Below are positions 35,808-47,073 of a stretch of DNA of 64,000 nucleotides, piece after piece. Source of the DNA: Sphaerolaimus hirsutus (taxonomy: Eukaryota; Nematoda; Chromadorea; Monhysterida; Sphaerolaimidae); contig OZ038452.1 of NCBI GenBank assembly GCA_964036195.1, positions 14,192,704 to 14,256,703 on the forward strand, given 5' to 3'. The notes below the pieces were generated by a model that saw only the letters and a program-made list of their open reading frames with translations, did no database searches and had not been told where the DNA came from. The position numbers and the translations under genes were made by a program. The first letter of the stretch is position 1, and each line of letters begins with the position of its first letter.

Positions 35808-36573
35808 CAAATTTTAGGAGCAAAAACGAATGTACTAGATGCGTTGTCCACTACCATATATTTAACATATTTTATACATATTTATTTATAGTATACATGG
35901 GTGTCAAGCTCACGCCAACCCCGCCACAGCGTGGCGCCTGAATACGATGGCGCCATAACTCCATTTCATTATTACAAGGGTAAGGGAATCAGTCTCCCGG
36001 GTTCCAACCGCTTAAAGACCAACCTCCCCGCTTCGCTTGGCTCGTTGCTAGATGCTTATGCTTTACAGTTGACATGTAATTTGCAACTTTGATATGTGAT
36101 TTGACTGCTTTTGAATAAGTAGTGTATAAAATTGTGCGAATGTGCCATGTATCACGTATCAGATCAGACTGAATGTATTCACCTTCTGTTTTACGCTGTT
36201 TCTGCTGAGTCACTCTTCTAACCACTCTTCCGTTCAATTACCCTTGTCACGTATGTTCGATGAAACGTGATAATTAGTAGACATTTAAGGTGATTTTTAA
36301 GGCAAAATCACCACTTATGCCATCCTATGGCTCCACAAACATATATGAATGTCCACCGGCTATAGATATTTATATTTTGTGCCACCCCATTTATTATGTT
36401 TGTTCTGCTCTATACCCATCTTCCGGTCATTTTGTAGAACTCTGATGTTAATTCTAAAAGGATCAACTTTAAGTAATACAGCTTAAAATTATTTTACCCT
36501 TTCCATTCACAGATAAAGCCCTAGTGTTTACATCGACGTTGGGCTCGCTACGTTTTATCGTCTTTTTCTATCT

Positions 36574-37117
36574 ACCGTATTTCCTCGAAATACCCCCCTT
36601 GAATTAACTCCCCCTCGAAATACCACCTTGAATTAACCCACCCTCGAAATACCCTCAGGTATTTTCGAGCTGAGGAAAAAATTACCTCTCTCGAAATACC
36701 CCCCCCTTGAATTAACCCCTCTCGAAATACCCCCTTGAATTAACTCACCCTCGAAATACCCCCAGGTATTTTCGAGCTGGGGAAAAAATACCCCCCCCCT
36801 CGAAATACCCCCCGTCTGGAAGAAGGTGCATCATGTATACCATATACATGATGTATAAATTGGGACCAATTTGCATCGGTGGTACACATGGACTAGTTCG
36901 TGTAGCGATACACGTTGATACATCCAAGTGCAACCTCGTTCGCTGCATTTATTACCAGTTTGGGGTATGAACTAGAGCGTTCTTTACTACTATCAATCTC
37001 GAAAATTTCTGGCGAAATAATAACCCCCCTCGAATAAGCCCCCCCTCGAAATACCCCCTCAAAATTTCCACTCTGAAAAAATAACCCCCCTGGGGGTATT
37101 TCGAGAAAATACGGTAT
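36574..37117. repeat. ACCGTATTTCCTCGAAATACC element, intact ends
   Basis: The ends are ACCGTATTTCCTCGAAATAC and GTATTTCGAGAAAATACGGT. The interior repeats CCCCTTGAATTAACYCCCCC and CTCGAAATACCCCC. TATCTA occurs on both sides and may be the target duplication. Other copies: 15545-15835, 28618-28975, 44003-44095, 46527-47073 and 62928-63395. Confidence 0.65.
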
Positions 37118-37777
37118 CTATGCCACGCCCGTGCATGCATATATCTATCATTTTTCTTATCAACTATTAAATAGTTATTATGGACATGTAAATAGTTGGA
37201 CATGCATACCTTCATTTGATTGACACTGAACAATGTGTGATCAGTCGTGCGTATCCGGATTAATTTCACTTCGAGTGTGAAATCATATGCATGTGACATT
37301 GTTTGTGATATACGCATTTGCGTGGAAACGAGTGATGGGATGGTGGCGTTTAAGCGCTCCATGGGGCGTTTGCACAGGGATCGACCAAAAACTCGCGTTT
37401 TCCGGTCTGCCATGTCAAAATGTTTAGCTTGACATTTTCCGTTATTCGTTACTGTTATCTACGCCCGCTGCCATTGCCTGACTTCAGTGCTGGTCTTTTA
37501 TAAATGTCGCCATTTATGCTTTGTTTCCATCGCTAGTGATAACACGTGTTCATTATATTTACGTGGGTCTGGTTAAAATAAATATTGTGTTTTGTGAGTT
37601 GCACTGAGATTTGAAAAAGAGTCGCCACTTTATTCGTGTGTATTTCCAAACTTGAAACCCCTACTCAAAACCCGACGTCTGTGCAGTATTCATGATTTGG
37701 CGGTGTATTGGTAAATTGGAGTGAGAAAATGTTTATTTAAAAAATACCTATATGCCAAATTCGGTGGTAACCATGGT

Positions 37778-38307
37778 CAGGAACGTATCCAGGATTTTTG
37801 AGCTCAAAATTTTTACGCAACGGTCGAAAAAATATAACAAAAGTTGCATTTCCCGGGATTTTTCAGGTCTCACTCCGGGAACGAGGCCAGACCACTTAGG
37901 ATGCTAGCCGTTTGGTATGCTGCGAAAAAGCTCACTTAGGATGCTGTAAGGCATCACTTGACATGAAAACTAGCTACACGTAGTATGCCACCATTTAATT
38001 ATCTCATGCTTGCTCATCAAATGCGACACTTAAGATGGATTTCATGAGCATTAGAAGTGAATTGAATTTGTTAAATATTTTTTAAGCATTTTCTTCTAAC
38101 TTGTTATGTGTTTTTAACTTTTTTTACTTCTCAATTCACTTCTCATTTTACTTCTCAATTCACTTCTAGCACAGTAGCACTTGAAATAAGGAACAGCAGC
38201 ATACTAACTGTGCATTTATGTGTCATACTAAGTGACTAGCATACTAAATGATGCACCCCCTCCGGGAACGGGGTGGGGTTGCAGCCCTCCCCCTTGATAC
38301 GCCCCTG
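37778..38307. mobile_element. hAT-like MITE, CAGGGACGTATCCAGG family
   Basis: It starts CAGGAACGTATCCAGG and ends TTGATACGCCCCTG. The flanks ACCATGGT and ACTATGGT agree at 7 of 8 bases. The copy is diverged, and its interior includes TTCACTTCTCATTTTACTTC-type repeats. Confidence 0.7.
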
Positions 38308-39848
38308 ACTATGGTGCAAGCAATATTCAAAGGAGAGAGCCGCACTGGGACTCGGGGGTTGATTGTGTGGGGTTATTCAAAAAAGGTTTTCGTGGTAATT
38401 CAGTATAAATATAATGGCCGGAATGCAAGCGTATGTCCCCACGCACACTAGTTCCCTGAAAGTGAAATTTTCGAAACTAATAATCTTTTGGAACCACATC
38501 TGAGTTAATCATAATTAATAATTTTTCATCTCCACCTCAAGTAATTTATGGAATCCTCATGCTGATAAACTCGAGTGTGTTTATAGCATTATTTATCAGC
38601 TTCGTTAAGTTTCCGTCGTCAACTAGTGTGCGTACTGGCTACAACATGTGTCACGGCTGCTTCAAAGCTTTAGTGTGGCCGTACGGCGTGTTTTCCATGG
38701 TTAAATAACCGTTTTAGTCTGTGCATGACTCGGACACGTTCAGTTTCAAAGTGCACTTTTGTGGTCGATCACTGCGTCATTTTACCTGGCGCTGAATAAG
38801 TACTTTTGCATTTTATGTCCGGCGTCTGCACCGGTGTATCCGGCGTGAGGTTTTGACCATAAACGATTCCAATACTGTACGTTTTCTGTCACTTTTTTAC
38901 ATGGGGGTTTATTCGAGTCGACTTCGAGGGATCGTGTTCAAGAAAATGGCGTATATGTATTCATATTTATGATGGTTGAATTATGGAATTTATCCACATT
39001 TCCGCTATTGCTTTGCAAAGCTACCTATTTATATTATTCTATTGAATAATTTCACTTTGTTTTTATGTTTTTACATTTATGTGCAGGATGGTCTGTAAAT
39101 TCTAGCATAGGTGACAGCTTGACGAAAAATGGAAGATGGATCGGAAAATAATAAGTTACCGAAAAATTTATAATGCAAGAACGGTAAGAGACGTGACTTT
39201 ATCTGATTGAAAAATGTAAAAGATGATTGAAAAAAGATGATTGAAAATGAGCCAATGCTAAATAAATTTCCAATTGACTCATTTTCCGTTGGGCATTGCA
39301 TGCAAAATTTATCTTATTTACGTTGGCTCATTTCAAGCGTTCAAATAAGAAAATCTCCCACCGTTTTTTGCAACTTTTTTACGCTTCACTTTTCGTTTTC
39401 CTCCAAGCTGTAAACGTTACTTAGCAGGTAGTTTGCTATCATCTAATAAAAACGAATGCAGCACCGTATTTTCTAAACCCCATTTTTCTCTACAAGTCAG
39501 CATGGTAAATTGGAGGATGGAGTGTGTTACCCCCCACATCGCAACTGTCTATATTTATTTGTGGGTGGATCACATTTAACATACAAGCACATATCACAGT
39601 AAGTCTCCCTGCACATGCCGCAGTTCCCATATCACAGTTTGTCTCCCTGCACATGCCGCAGTGCTCATATCACAGTTTGTCTCCCTGCACATGCCCGAAG
39701 GCACAGATCACATGTCGCTGTGCTCATTGCACATACACGCGGGGCGGTGTTGTCGAAATACATGTGCGCGCGTGAAGTAAATACATGTATTTATCTCTAT
39801 ACATCATCATCTCAAATTTATTGTAATCTTTGTTGGGAATGTGCTGTC

Positions 39849-40296
39849 CAAGGACGTAGCCAGGGGGGGGGGGGCGGGGGGGGCGGCCGCCCCCCCCCCT
39901 TCCCGGGCCGGACCAAAAAATGTGCCAGAAATGGCACTTTCAGACGACGATTTTGTCGACAGTTTGAAAAAATTTTGCGCGCAAGCGCGCATTCTTCCTT
40001 CACAACATATCTTTTCGGCTGACCAGTCTCCGCGGCCTAAAAGCCAGTGAAAATGGACTCAATTTCTGTCCATGTCGCTGTATATGCCTGTAAAATACAG
40101 ACGTATACTGCTGTTTTGGCGCCAATGCCAACGCCAGTGGCGCCATGGCGTGACGCCTACGAATGGCGCCAGCGCCATGGCGCCATTCCCCTACAACAGT
40201 GGTAAAATTTTAGGGGGGGGGGGCGCCGCCCCCCCCGTTCCCCGGGCTCCGTATACAATCCGCCCCCCCCGCTCAAAAATCCTGGCTACGTCCCTG
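39849..40296. mobile_element. hAT-like MITE, CAGGGACGTATCCAGG family
   Basis: It begins CAAGGACGTAGCCAGGGGG and ends CCTGGCTACGTCCCTG. The flanks GTGCTGTC (39841-39848) and GTGCTGCC (40297-40304) agree at 7 of 8 bases. It holds the GCGCGCAAGCGCGC hairpin near 39976. Confidence 0.8.
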
Positions 40297-40520
40297 GTGC
40301 TGCCATGCCATTTTCTCACCCTGAAAAACTCACTTGGGGTGTATTTTTTCATTGAAATTATCAACTTGAAATGGGGAGTTATTCAAGATAACATAGATAG
40401 ATAATTTTACTATTACTAATCACATGTATCTACAATTTATTTCACAGATTATCTATTGATTTCAATTTTTGATATTTGTTAATGGCTGTATATTTGTTTG
40501 GCTGTATATTTATCAATGTG

Positions 40521-40620
40521 CTGTACATTTGTCTCGGTATAGATAGATAGCTGAGTGGCCTCCGGGATAGATAGATAGCTGGCCGATTCGGGGGGCGGGG
40601 CAGCCCCCCCCCCTAGGAGA
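40521..40620. repeat. Fragment of the GATAGATAGCTGG family
   Basis: ATAGATAGATAGCTGAGTGG and TAGATAGATAGCTGGCCGAT, followed by G and C runs and CTAGGAGACCCC, match the right half of the element at 42251-42743. The left end is not present, so this is a truncated copy. Confidence 0.6.
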
Positions 40621-41030
40621 CCCCAGCTTCACGCGCGCACACGCATTTCGACAACACCGCCCCGCGTGTATGTGCAATGAGCACAGCGACATGTGATCTG
40701 TGCCTTCGGGCATGTGCAGGGAGACAAACTGTGATATGAGCACTGCGGCATGTGCAGGGAGACAAACTGTGATATGTGCTTGTATGTGCAATGTAGCACA
40801 CTCTTTATTTGTCAAGTACCCTTCAAAAATGTACTGAAAATTACTACCCCCGGCCATTTACCGTGCATCACCCGGGAAGGGGGGCGCCTCAATGTCAAAT
40901 GTTTATGATGTCCCAAATTTTATTCACATGAAGAAAATATCCAAATTTCTTCACAGCTAATCTATAAATATTATAACTCCAATCTATTCTCTTCCCAATC
41001 GAGAACGTTAGCCCACCGAAATAGGCCAAC

Positions 41031-44000
41031 ATGGCCGCGCACGGGGCAAAGAACACCTTTGGCGCCAGAATGGCGTTGGCGCTGGTTGTGTTGGCGCTGA
41101 CGCCCAGCGCCATGAGCTATCCGTACCCGGCGGGCGGCTCGGACAAGTGCAACGTGCACTGCGCCACCGCTGGCTATATGATGCCGAAAACTGTGAGTGG
41201 TTGATTTGCAATGAATGCCCAATGATCTGGCAGTTTGGGCTCAATTACTGGTGCCAGTCCCAGACCCTGTAAAATGTCAAATGTCATGCAGTGTCAAAAG
41301 TCATGTAAAATGCCCTGCGAAATGGCAAGCGAGTTGCCATTTTGCAGGGCATTTTACATGACTTGAGACTTTGCATGACCATTGACATTTTACAGGGTCT
41401 GGAACTGCCCCCTGGGGTTAGTCCCGCACTCTGTGTCATGTAAGATGTCGCACAAATTTGTTAAATGTCATACGAAATTTCAAATGCCCCCTCCCCCCTC
41501 AGACGATCGCCGACGCGTCGTCCGCGTGCACGCAAGGCTGCGCCCTGCTCACCATGTACCAGCTGGACGCGAACGCGCGCTCCTTGGACTCGGTGACCGG
41601 CGTACATCAAACGCCCAAACAGGCGTGCAGTTCGGCTTGTGCGCAGGCCTGGGCTGGTTGGATTGGGGGTAATGCTACACTGTGCTGGTTTCGGTGCAAA
41701 TGGGGCTGTGGTTCAATGTCTAAAGTTTTGGTGCCACTTCCAGACCCTGTAAAGTGTCAAAGACTCTGTAAAATATCATGTGTCATGTAAAAGACTCTGC
41801 AAAATGTCCATGTGTCATGTAAAAGACCCCGTATGGTGTCAAATGTCATGTAAAAGGCCCTGTAATGTGTCACGTGTATCCAAATCTTCTTTTATCGTAT
41901 CCAAATCTTATTTTATCGTATTCAAATCTTATGTTTTTATATCCAAATCTGACTTTTTGACATAAGATTTGGATACTATAAAATAAGGTTAGGATACGTG
42001 ACACTTTACAGGGTCTTTCACATGACATTTGTCACTTTACAGGATTTTTACATGACACATGACATTTTACAGTGTCTTTTACACTTGACAGGGTCTGGGC
42101 CCCCTGATTTGAGTTGGGCTGTTTTGGTGCCGGTTCCTGTCTCCTTATGCCTACACGCACTGGTTTTGAACTGTAAAGTTAGAAACCTCATAAATCAGCA
42201 GATTACCAGAATAAGTTATTTTAAAATACCCCACCAACTATAGTTGACAGCAGGGGTCTCCAGGATTTTGGCCCTCGCGGGGGCTGGATAGATAGCAAAT
42301 CGCTCCTCCGGAGGGATGGAAAAATTTTCTGGGGGGGGGGGGCTGGCGGGGGCACAATATATAGGCTTTTTCAAGGTGAAGAAAGCAAAAAGGGAAAAAA
42401 TCGCTAATAATCAGTTAAAAGTAGGCAAAAGTAGGTATAAAATGGCTAAAAATAGGTATATAACCATGTATATAGCCGGAAAGCACGATTTTGAAGCTGA
42501 AAAACTATAAAAAGGTGCGAACATTAGTGATTTTGAGCGAAAATTGGGGCAAAATTTTTCATAAACCACTCCAGATAGATAATAGCTGAGCGATTTGGGG
42601 GGGGGTCTTTTTGGGTAGTAGCCAAAAATTTTGCCTCGGGATAGATAGATAGCTGAGCGGCCTCCGGGATAGATAGATAGCTGGCCGATTTGGGGGGGGG
42701 GCAGCCCCCCCCAGCCCCCCCCCCCCCCCCTAGGAGACCCCTGGTTGACAGGCAGCCTATTCCAGGAAACTCAACCGCATTCAAACTCTGGCTTTCAGGC
42801 CAGTCTGCTCTGATCGAAGCGTGCGCAGCCGGATGCGCGGCGCAAAACGTGCTCAACTCGCCCGGCGGCGTTAGCGTGAGCTTGGACAGCAACAGCCCCC
42901 TGTACCCGTTCGCGCAGAAGGCCGTCGACGTGCAGTTCAAGGGCATGGGCGGCATGTTGGATCGATTCCAGTCAGTTTCGAGTTACATCTGCGTGTTCAT
43001 TGTCACCGAGTTGACTGCAAACTAAAGTTTTTGGCGAAATTACCCTTTTCCCCGTGCACTTATACTTATTGGCCACATTCGACTTATCTCAACAGGAACT
43101 TGGTGCCGTCGTGGCCCGTGTGGAGCCAGAATGCGCAAAGCCCAGTCGTCAACGAATGGCCCAACAATTGGCCCAACAACAACAACAACAACAACAACAA
43201 GCACATGCTTCTGGGCGGCGACGGGCACGACATGATGCCGCATGGGATGGGCATGGGCAACCAGCACCACATGATGATGCATGACCACCAGCCCATGCTC
43301 ATGATTGGTGAGATTTCCGGCTGTTGCTATGTATCTAAGGTTTTGCAATTTATATGGTCTATATGTTGTTGACTAAGAAATTCCATGATTTTCAAGCACT
43401 CATTCACCATATTCATTGGGCATTCTGAAGTTATAATGCAAAAAATTTATGCATGGCTTTGAATGTAAAGGCTAAAAGCCGCTTTTTACCAACCAAATTG
43501 GAAATTTAAGAATGGAATAATTTATTTTTCAATTAACACCAAAATATCGCACAGAGTCATTATGGATGTACGCGATTTTCACAAAATTGTCTACACACAT
43601 TTATTCACGGTTAAAATCTTAAAATCATATCCCTGTGTCAACTTTAAGCATAGAACACAACCTTGTATCCAACCACCCACATCCTGGCAGATCCGCCCGC
43701 GTGGTTTAACCAGCGCGACCCATTCAAATCGGACCCATTTTTCTCGGACAACAACAAGATGTCTGACAAGGCGCCCTGGCCCGAGTCCATGCGCGATATG
43801 CACGATCGCATGGTGAAGGCGCTGAAGAATGCCTTCAGGATTATCGATGAGGATAAGGATAAGGATAAGGCTGATCTGAGGTTTAGGCAGGTGAAGCCCG
43901 TCACACAGGGTGGGTGGGGGCTCATTATAAAGTTTTTGGCATGCGTGATCCTGCTAAAAAATATAGCATTGTATGTTTGATAATTACAAATGTATAATCA

Positions 44001-45413
44001 TATACCGAATTTCCTCGAAATACCCCAACGCCGACCTGACGGTATTTCAAGGGGAGGGTAAATCGGAGGGTGGGAGTAATTCGAGGAAATACGATGATGT
44101 TTATAAAGAAATACAAATAACTTCTTGGCCTTTGAAACCGAAACACTGATTGCACTAAGCCCTTGTGAAATAGGTCATTTACTTTTCACAATTCGAGGTG
44201 TCCTTCATCGCAGAGGGCCAGTCGAAGGTGGACGTGAACACGGTGGACAGCGTGCGCGCCTTCGAGCCGTCGCCGCCGGTCGACCAGTTCTCTGAGCGAC
44301 ACGTGCTGGTGCCCATGCACGACGGACACTATGATCACCGTGAGTGGACAATGGGCATTTTGTGTATACTCCGTTATCTTGGATGACCCTGAAACAATCA
44401 CGGAAGAGGTATATTAACAAATGGCCACACGCCACGCACACTACTTGTGAACCGAGATTTCCCAAACTAATAAATATCTTTTAACCACATTTGAGTTTAC
44501 CATAATGATTCATTTTTCATCTACGTCAAAAGTAGTTGACGGAATACATATAATGGTAACAGTTTATTCAGCTTTTAAATGTTCAGTTGCCAACTAGTGT
44601 GCGGCCCGACCATACAGTCTGTAAAATATTTATGTGAACCGATAAGCCTTGAAACCGCATGGAACAAATTCTCAAGACAACATTGCATACACAACAGAGC
44701 ACCAGTCGTGGCTGGCGTGTCTGCGCGCCAGGGCCAGGCACCTGAACCGCGTCACCCGCTGGACTGTGTGTCTAGCACTGACTCTGTGCGCTGCCTCGCT
44801 GGTTTTCCTGTGCGTGGCGCTCGCGCGCCGCCACGGCAGGGTTTATTATTACTACGGTTACGGTCAGCCAAATGCTGCTGCGGCGGGAAAAGGCGGAGTG
44901 AAGACTGTCAGTGCGGGAGTGGTTAGTGTGGGGTCCCCGTGAGCAGATTCGGCTAGCAGGGGCAGTTCAAAGTCAAGTGTCAAATGTCCTGTAGTGTCAA
45001 TCAAAGAAAAATTATTACTACACTTTTCATGACAATTGACACTACATTTTTGCATTTGTCATGACAATTCACTTTGCCTGCCATTTTACATGACATTTGA
45101 GACATTACAAGAGACATTTGGGACCGTAAGTGACGACGGCAAACCCACACTTTTTTTTAAATTTAAAATTCTTCTCGAGTTTTACTCGTCCACTCTCTAA
45201 ACACCATCAAAAACGATCAATTTTCAGCCGGACTCCTCGTCGACCACCAAAATCCCGTTCCCCGACCCCCCAACGTGGGAACCGAACCCGCCGCCGACTC
45301 CGCCCCTGACCCACAAATCGATCGCACAGGGTCACGATCATAACGAGGGCCCGCCCCCGGCGTATGATGAGAAAAGTTTGATCGGAAAAGAGGATAAGGA
45401 AGTTGTCGCTTGA
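41031..45413 (+). CDS. Divergent TMEM59-like type I membrane protein
   Basis: Eight exons (41031-41192, 41503-41668, 42799-42970, 43096-43307, 43691-43909, 44214-44339, 44698-44921, 45228-45413) give 488 aa in unbroken phase. A signal peptide (about 1-29) leads to an ectodomain with paired cysteines: CNVHC, then ACTQGCALL, ACSSACAQAW and ACAAGCAAQ. This spacing is that of TMEM59, a Golgi/endosome protein linked to autophagy and glycosylation. A run of eight Asn (194-201) and a Met/His-rich stretch (203-236, for example HHMMMHDH) follow and are not typical of the family. A single membrane span covers about 374-395, with Arg on both sides. The Pro-rich tail holds PPAY (470-473), a possible WW-domain (Nedd4-type ligase) site. 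Human TMEM59 is about 323 aa, so this is long. The gene model is strong; the family name is inferred from Cys spacing and topology. Confidence 0.72.
41261..41402. repeat. Palindromic TGTCAAATGTCATG repeat, TMEM59-like intron 1
   Basis: CAGACCCTGTAAAATGTCAA on the left pairs with TTGACATTTTACAGGGTCTG on the right, forming a hairpin of about 140 bp with its centre near 41330. A related but longer arrangement lies in the next intron at 41745-42103. Confidence 0.7.
42251..42743. mobile_element. hAT-like MITE, CAGGGGTCTCCAGG family
   Basis: The ends are CAGGGGTCTCCAGGATTTTG and CTAGGAGACCCCTG, with a perfect 8-bp duplication GTTGACAG (42243-42250 and 42744-42751). The interior contains CCCTCGCGGGGGCTGGATAG and GATAGATAGCTGG repeats. 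It lies in intron 2 of the TMEM59-like gene, 55 bp before exon 3. Confidence 0.88.
44003..44095. repeat. Short ACCGTATT-family element, TMEM59-like intron 5
   Basis: ACCGAATTTCCTCGAAATAC on the left faces AATTCGAGGAAATACGATG on the right. It is only about 90 bp long and looks like an internally deleted copy. Confidence 0.55.
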
Positions 45414-47042
45414 AGACAAGTGTGATAGAAAACCTGGCGTGCAATGTATTTTTGTGTACATTTTCTTTTGTTCGGTAAGATTAAGGTTTGTGGGTTTTAT
45501 TTGGTTGAAGACTTTTTTTGCGGATGATGGATGCGGACTTTCGGAATTTTTACCGTTTTAGGGGGTCTTGGCCAACGTTTTGGCGTTCTCGCTACACCCG
45601 AACTAGCTTTAGAGTCTGCGCGGTTTTCGAAAGAAGTTTTATTTGCGTGTATAATAGCTTCATGTACATTTTTCACAGCTTCCAACCCAAGATCATAATG
45701 TTTGCGCATAATACGAGTACTGTGAATGACTGTTTACCGCAGACGGAATTCTGCTTTATTTAAACCATGCATAATGTTTCCCGCTTTTAGTGTAGATACG
45801 GCTTTGACACTTATTGGACACTTAAATAGTTGTTCTCGTATGTGTTGTGACAAATTGCAGCGTTGATTCCACAATTGGGTTTATTTACTGGTGTGTGTCC
45901 CTGATGAAATTAATTACACCGACATCATTTTTTCAAGCAGCCAGACTCATTCTACACAAATAAAATGCCAACCGGCAATGCACGAAAATGCAGCGCCATG
46001 AGTATTAGCACAAGGAAGTTTCAAAACTATCAAATCTATGAACATTGAACAACCTAATCAATCTGTTGGTTGGAATCATTTAGGTGTAAAATTCGAAAGT
46101 GAGACAAACGTTATTTCGGGCAAAAGATTGAAACTCGCAATTTTTTCTCATAATGCAACGAAACGAGCTGATCGAAAAAATGTCGGAGTAATTTCATTTC
46201 GTCCACTGTCGCGAATGAAAAACACCTGCTGTGAAGACGATGGGGGAGTCATGCAACTTCATTTAATAAATTACAGAACCACTAGGGCGAATTCCCATTC
46301 ACTTCACCAAATCGCAACGGTGACATGACACAAACTGGCTGGTTAGAGATAACGGAACGTTACGAACGTAATCATTTCTCATCCGATCACGAAAATGGTC
46401 TCACAGCAGCCACGCCCGGAAACAAAGTGCCACTTTGACTGGACTGCAGCACGCCCGTACCGGAGCCTATTGCACAACGAACGTTAAAAAAAATATAAAT
46501 GATACTGGCGAGCGAATTAGCAAACACCGTATTTCCTCTAAATACTTCCAGGGGAGTTAATTATACGGGGGGGGGGGGGCATTTCGAGGCGAGGGATTTT
46601 TTCCTCAGCTCACCCAGACGACTGAGGCCTTCTGTGCATGTTTACCCGCTGTGCATGTAGACCCGAATTTTCACTCAAAATCGCTAATTTTCACACCTTT
46701 TATAGATTTTCACCTTCAAAATCAACAGTTTTATGTGTTTTATTGTTTATTTTCAGCTATGTTTGGTATTATATGTGCTTTTATACCCATTTTTAGTATT
46801 TTTCACCTACTTAGAGCGATTTTTCTACCTTTTTTCTACATCATGAAAAAGCCTATATATTGAACCCCTGCGAACCCCCAAACCCCCCAAACACTTTTTC
46901 AACCTATCTATCACTCCATAGGAGCGATTAGCTATCTACCCAACCCCCTGGAGGGTCAAAATCTAGAATACTCCTGACATGCACAGCGGGTAAACATGCA
47001 CAGAGGCACAGGCCCACCCAGACCTGGGTATTTCGAGGGGGG
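45414..47042. other. Spacer between the converging TMEM59-like and Nup58-like genes
   Basis: The two genes point towards each other here. No exon was identified. The ORF at 46038-46328 (plus) has no recognisable features. From about 46527 the sequence is an ACCGTATT-type element. A second inverted-repeat element lies inside it (about 46635-47010, ends GTGCATGTTTACCCGC and GCGGGTAAACATGCAC). Confidence 0.45.
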
Positions 47043-47073
47043 TCAATTCAGAAGGATTATTCGAGGAACTACG
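46527..47073. repeat. ACCGTATT-family element overlapping the end of the Nup58-like gene
   Basis: The left end is ACCGTATTTCCTCTAAATAC and the right end is ATTCGAGGAACTACGGTAT. It carries G-run interiors and an inner element with TTTACCCGCTGTGCATGTAG ends. The right end provides the last codons and stop of the Nup58-like reading frame as modelled here. Confidence 0.6.

Larger units (their letters stand above)
39580..40797. repeat. Pair of inverted tandem-repeat blocks
   Basis: The left block (about 39580-39762) holds three copies of a roughly 40-bp unit containing CATATCACAGTTTGTCTCCC and TGCACATGCCGCAGT, ending in ACACGCGGGGCGGTGTTGTC. The right block (about 40622-40797) is its reverse complement with the same units. 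The 850 bp between them hold the hAT-like element 39849-40296. Proteins with TCRSAHITVCLPAH-like repeats on either strand only translate the unit. Confidence 0.65.
29306..41030. other. Gene-free 11.7-kb region
   Basis: No exon was recognised. AATAAA near 29599 may serve the CoA-transferase transcript. Fold-back or tandem DNA includes AAGCGAAGTGAATTGAGAAG repeats (about 31100-31300), a TGTCAAATGTCATG fragment (about 32955-33075), a TTCACTTCTCATTTTACTTC tract (about 38095-38170), and the elements listed separately. Several ORFs of 60-130 codons exist but fall in repeats or lack exon-like composition. The unique stretches 29420-30850, 32130-33800 and 38320-39500 show nothing I can name. Confidence 0.5.

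Noticed and set aside
35990..36070. Possible tRNA-like stretch around GGGTTCCAACCGC
   Set aside because: No cloverleaf with matching acceptor and anticodon stems could be built by eye.
39524..40022. ORFs rich in CRSAHITVCLPAHA-like repeats
   Set aside because: They reflect the 40-bp tandem unit; the inverted block at 40.7 kb yields the same peptide on the other strand.
43040..43348. Minus-strand ORF with runs of Val and His
   Set aside because: It is the antisense shadow of the Asn-run and Met/His-rich exon of the TMEM59-like gene.
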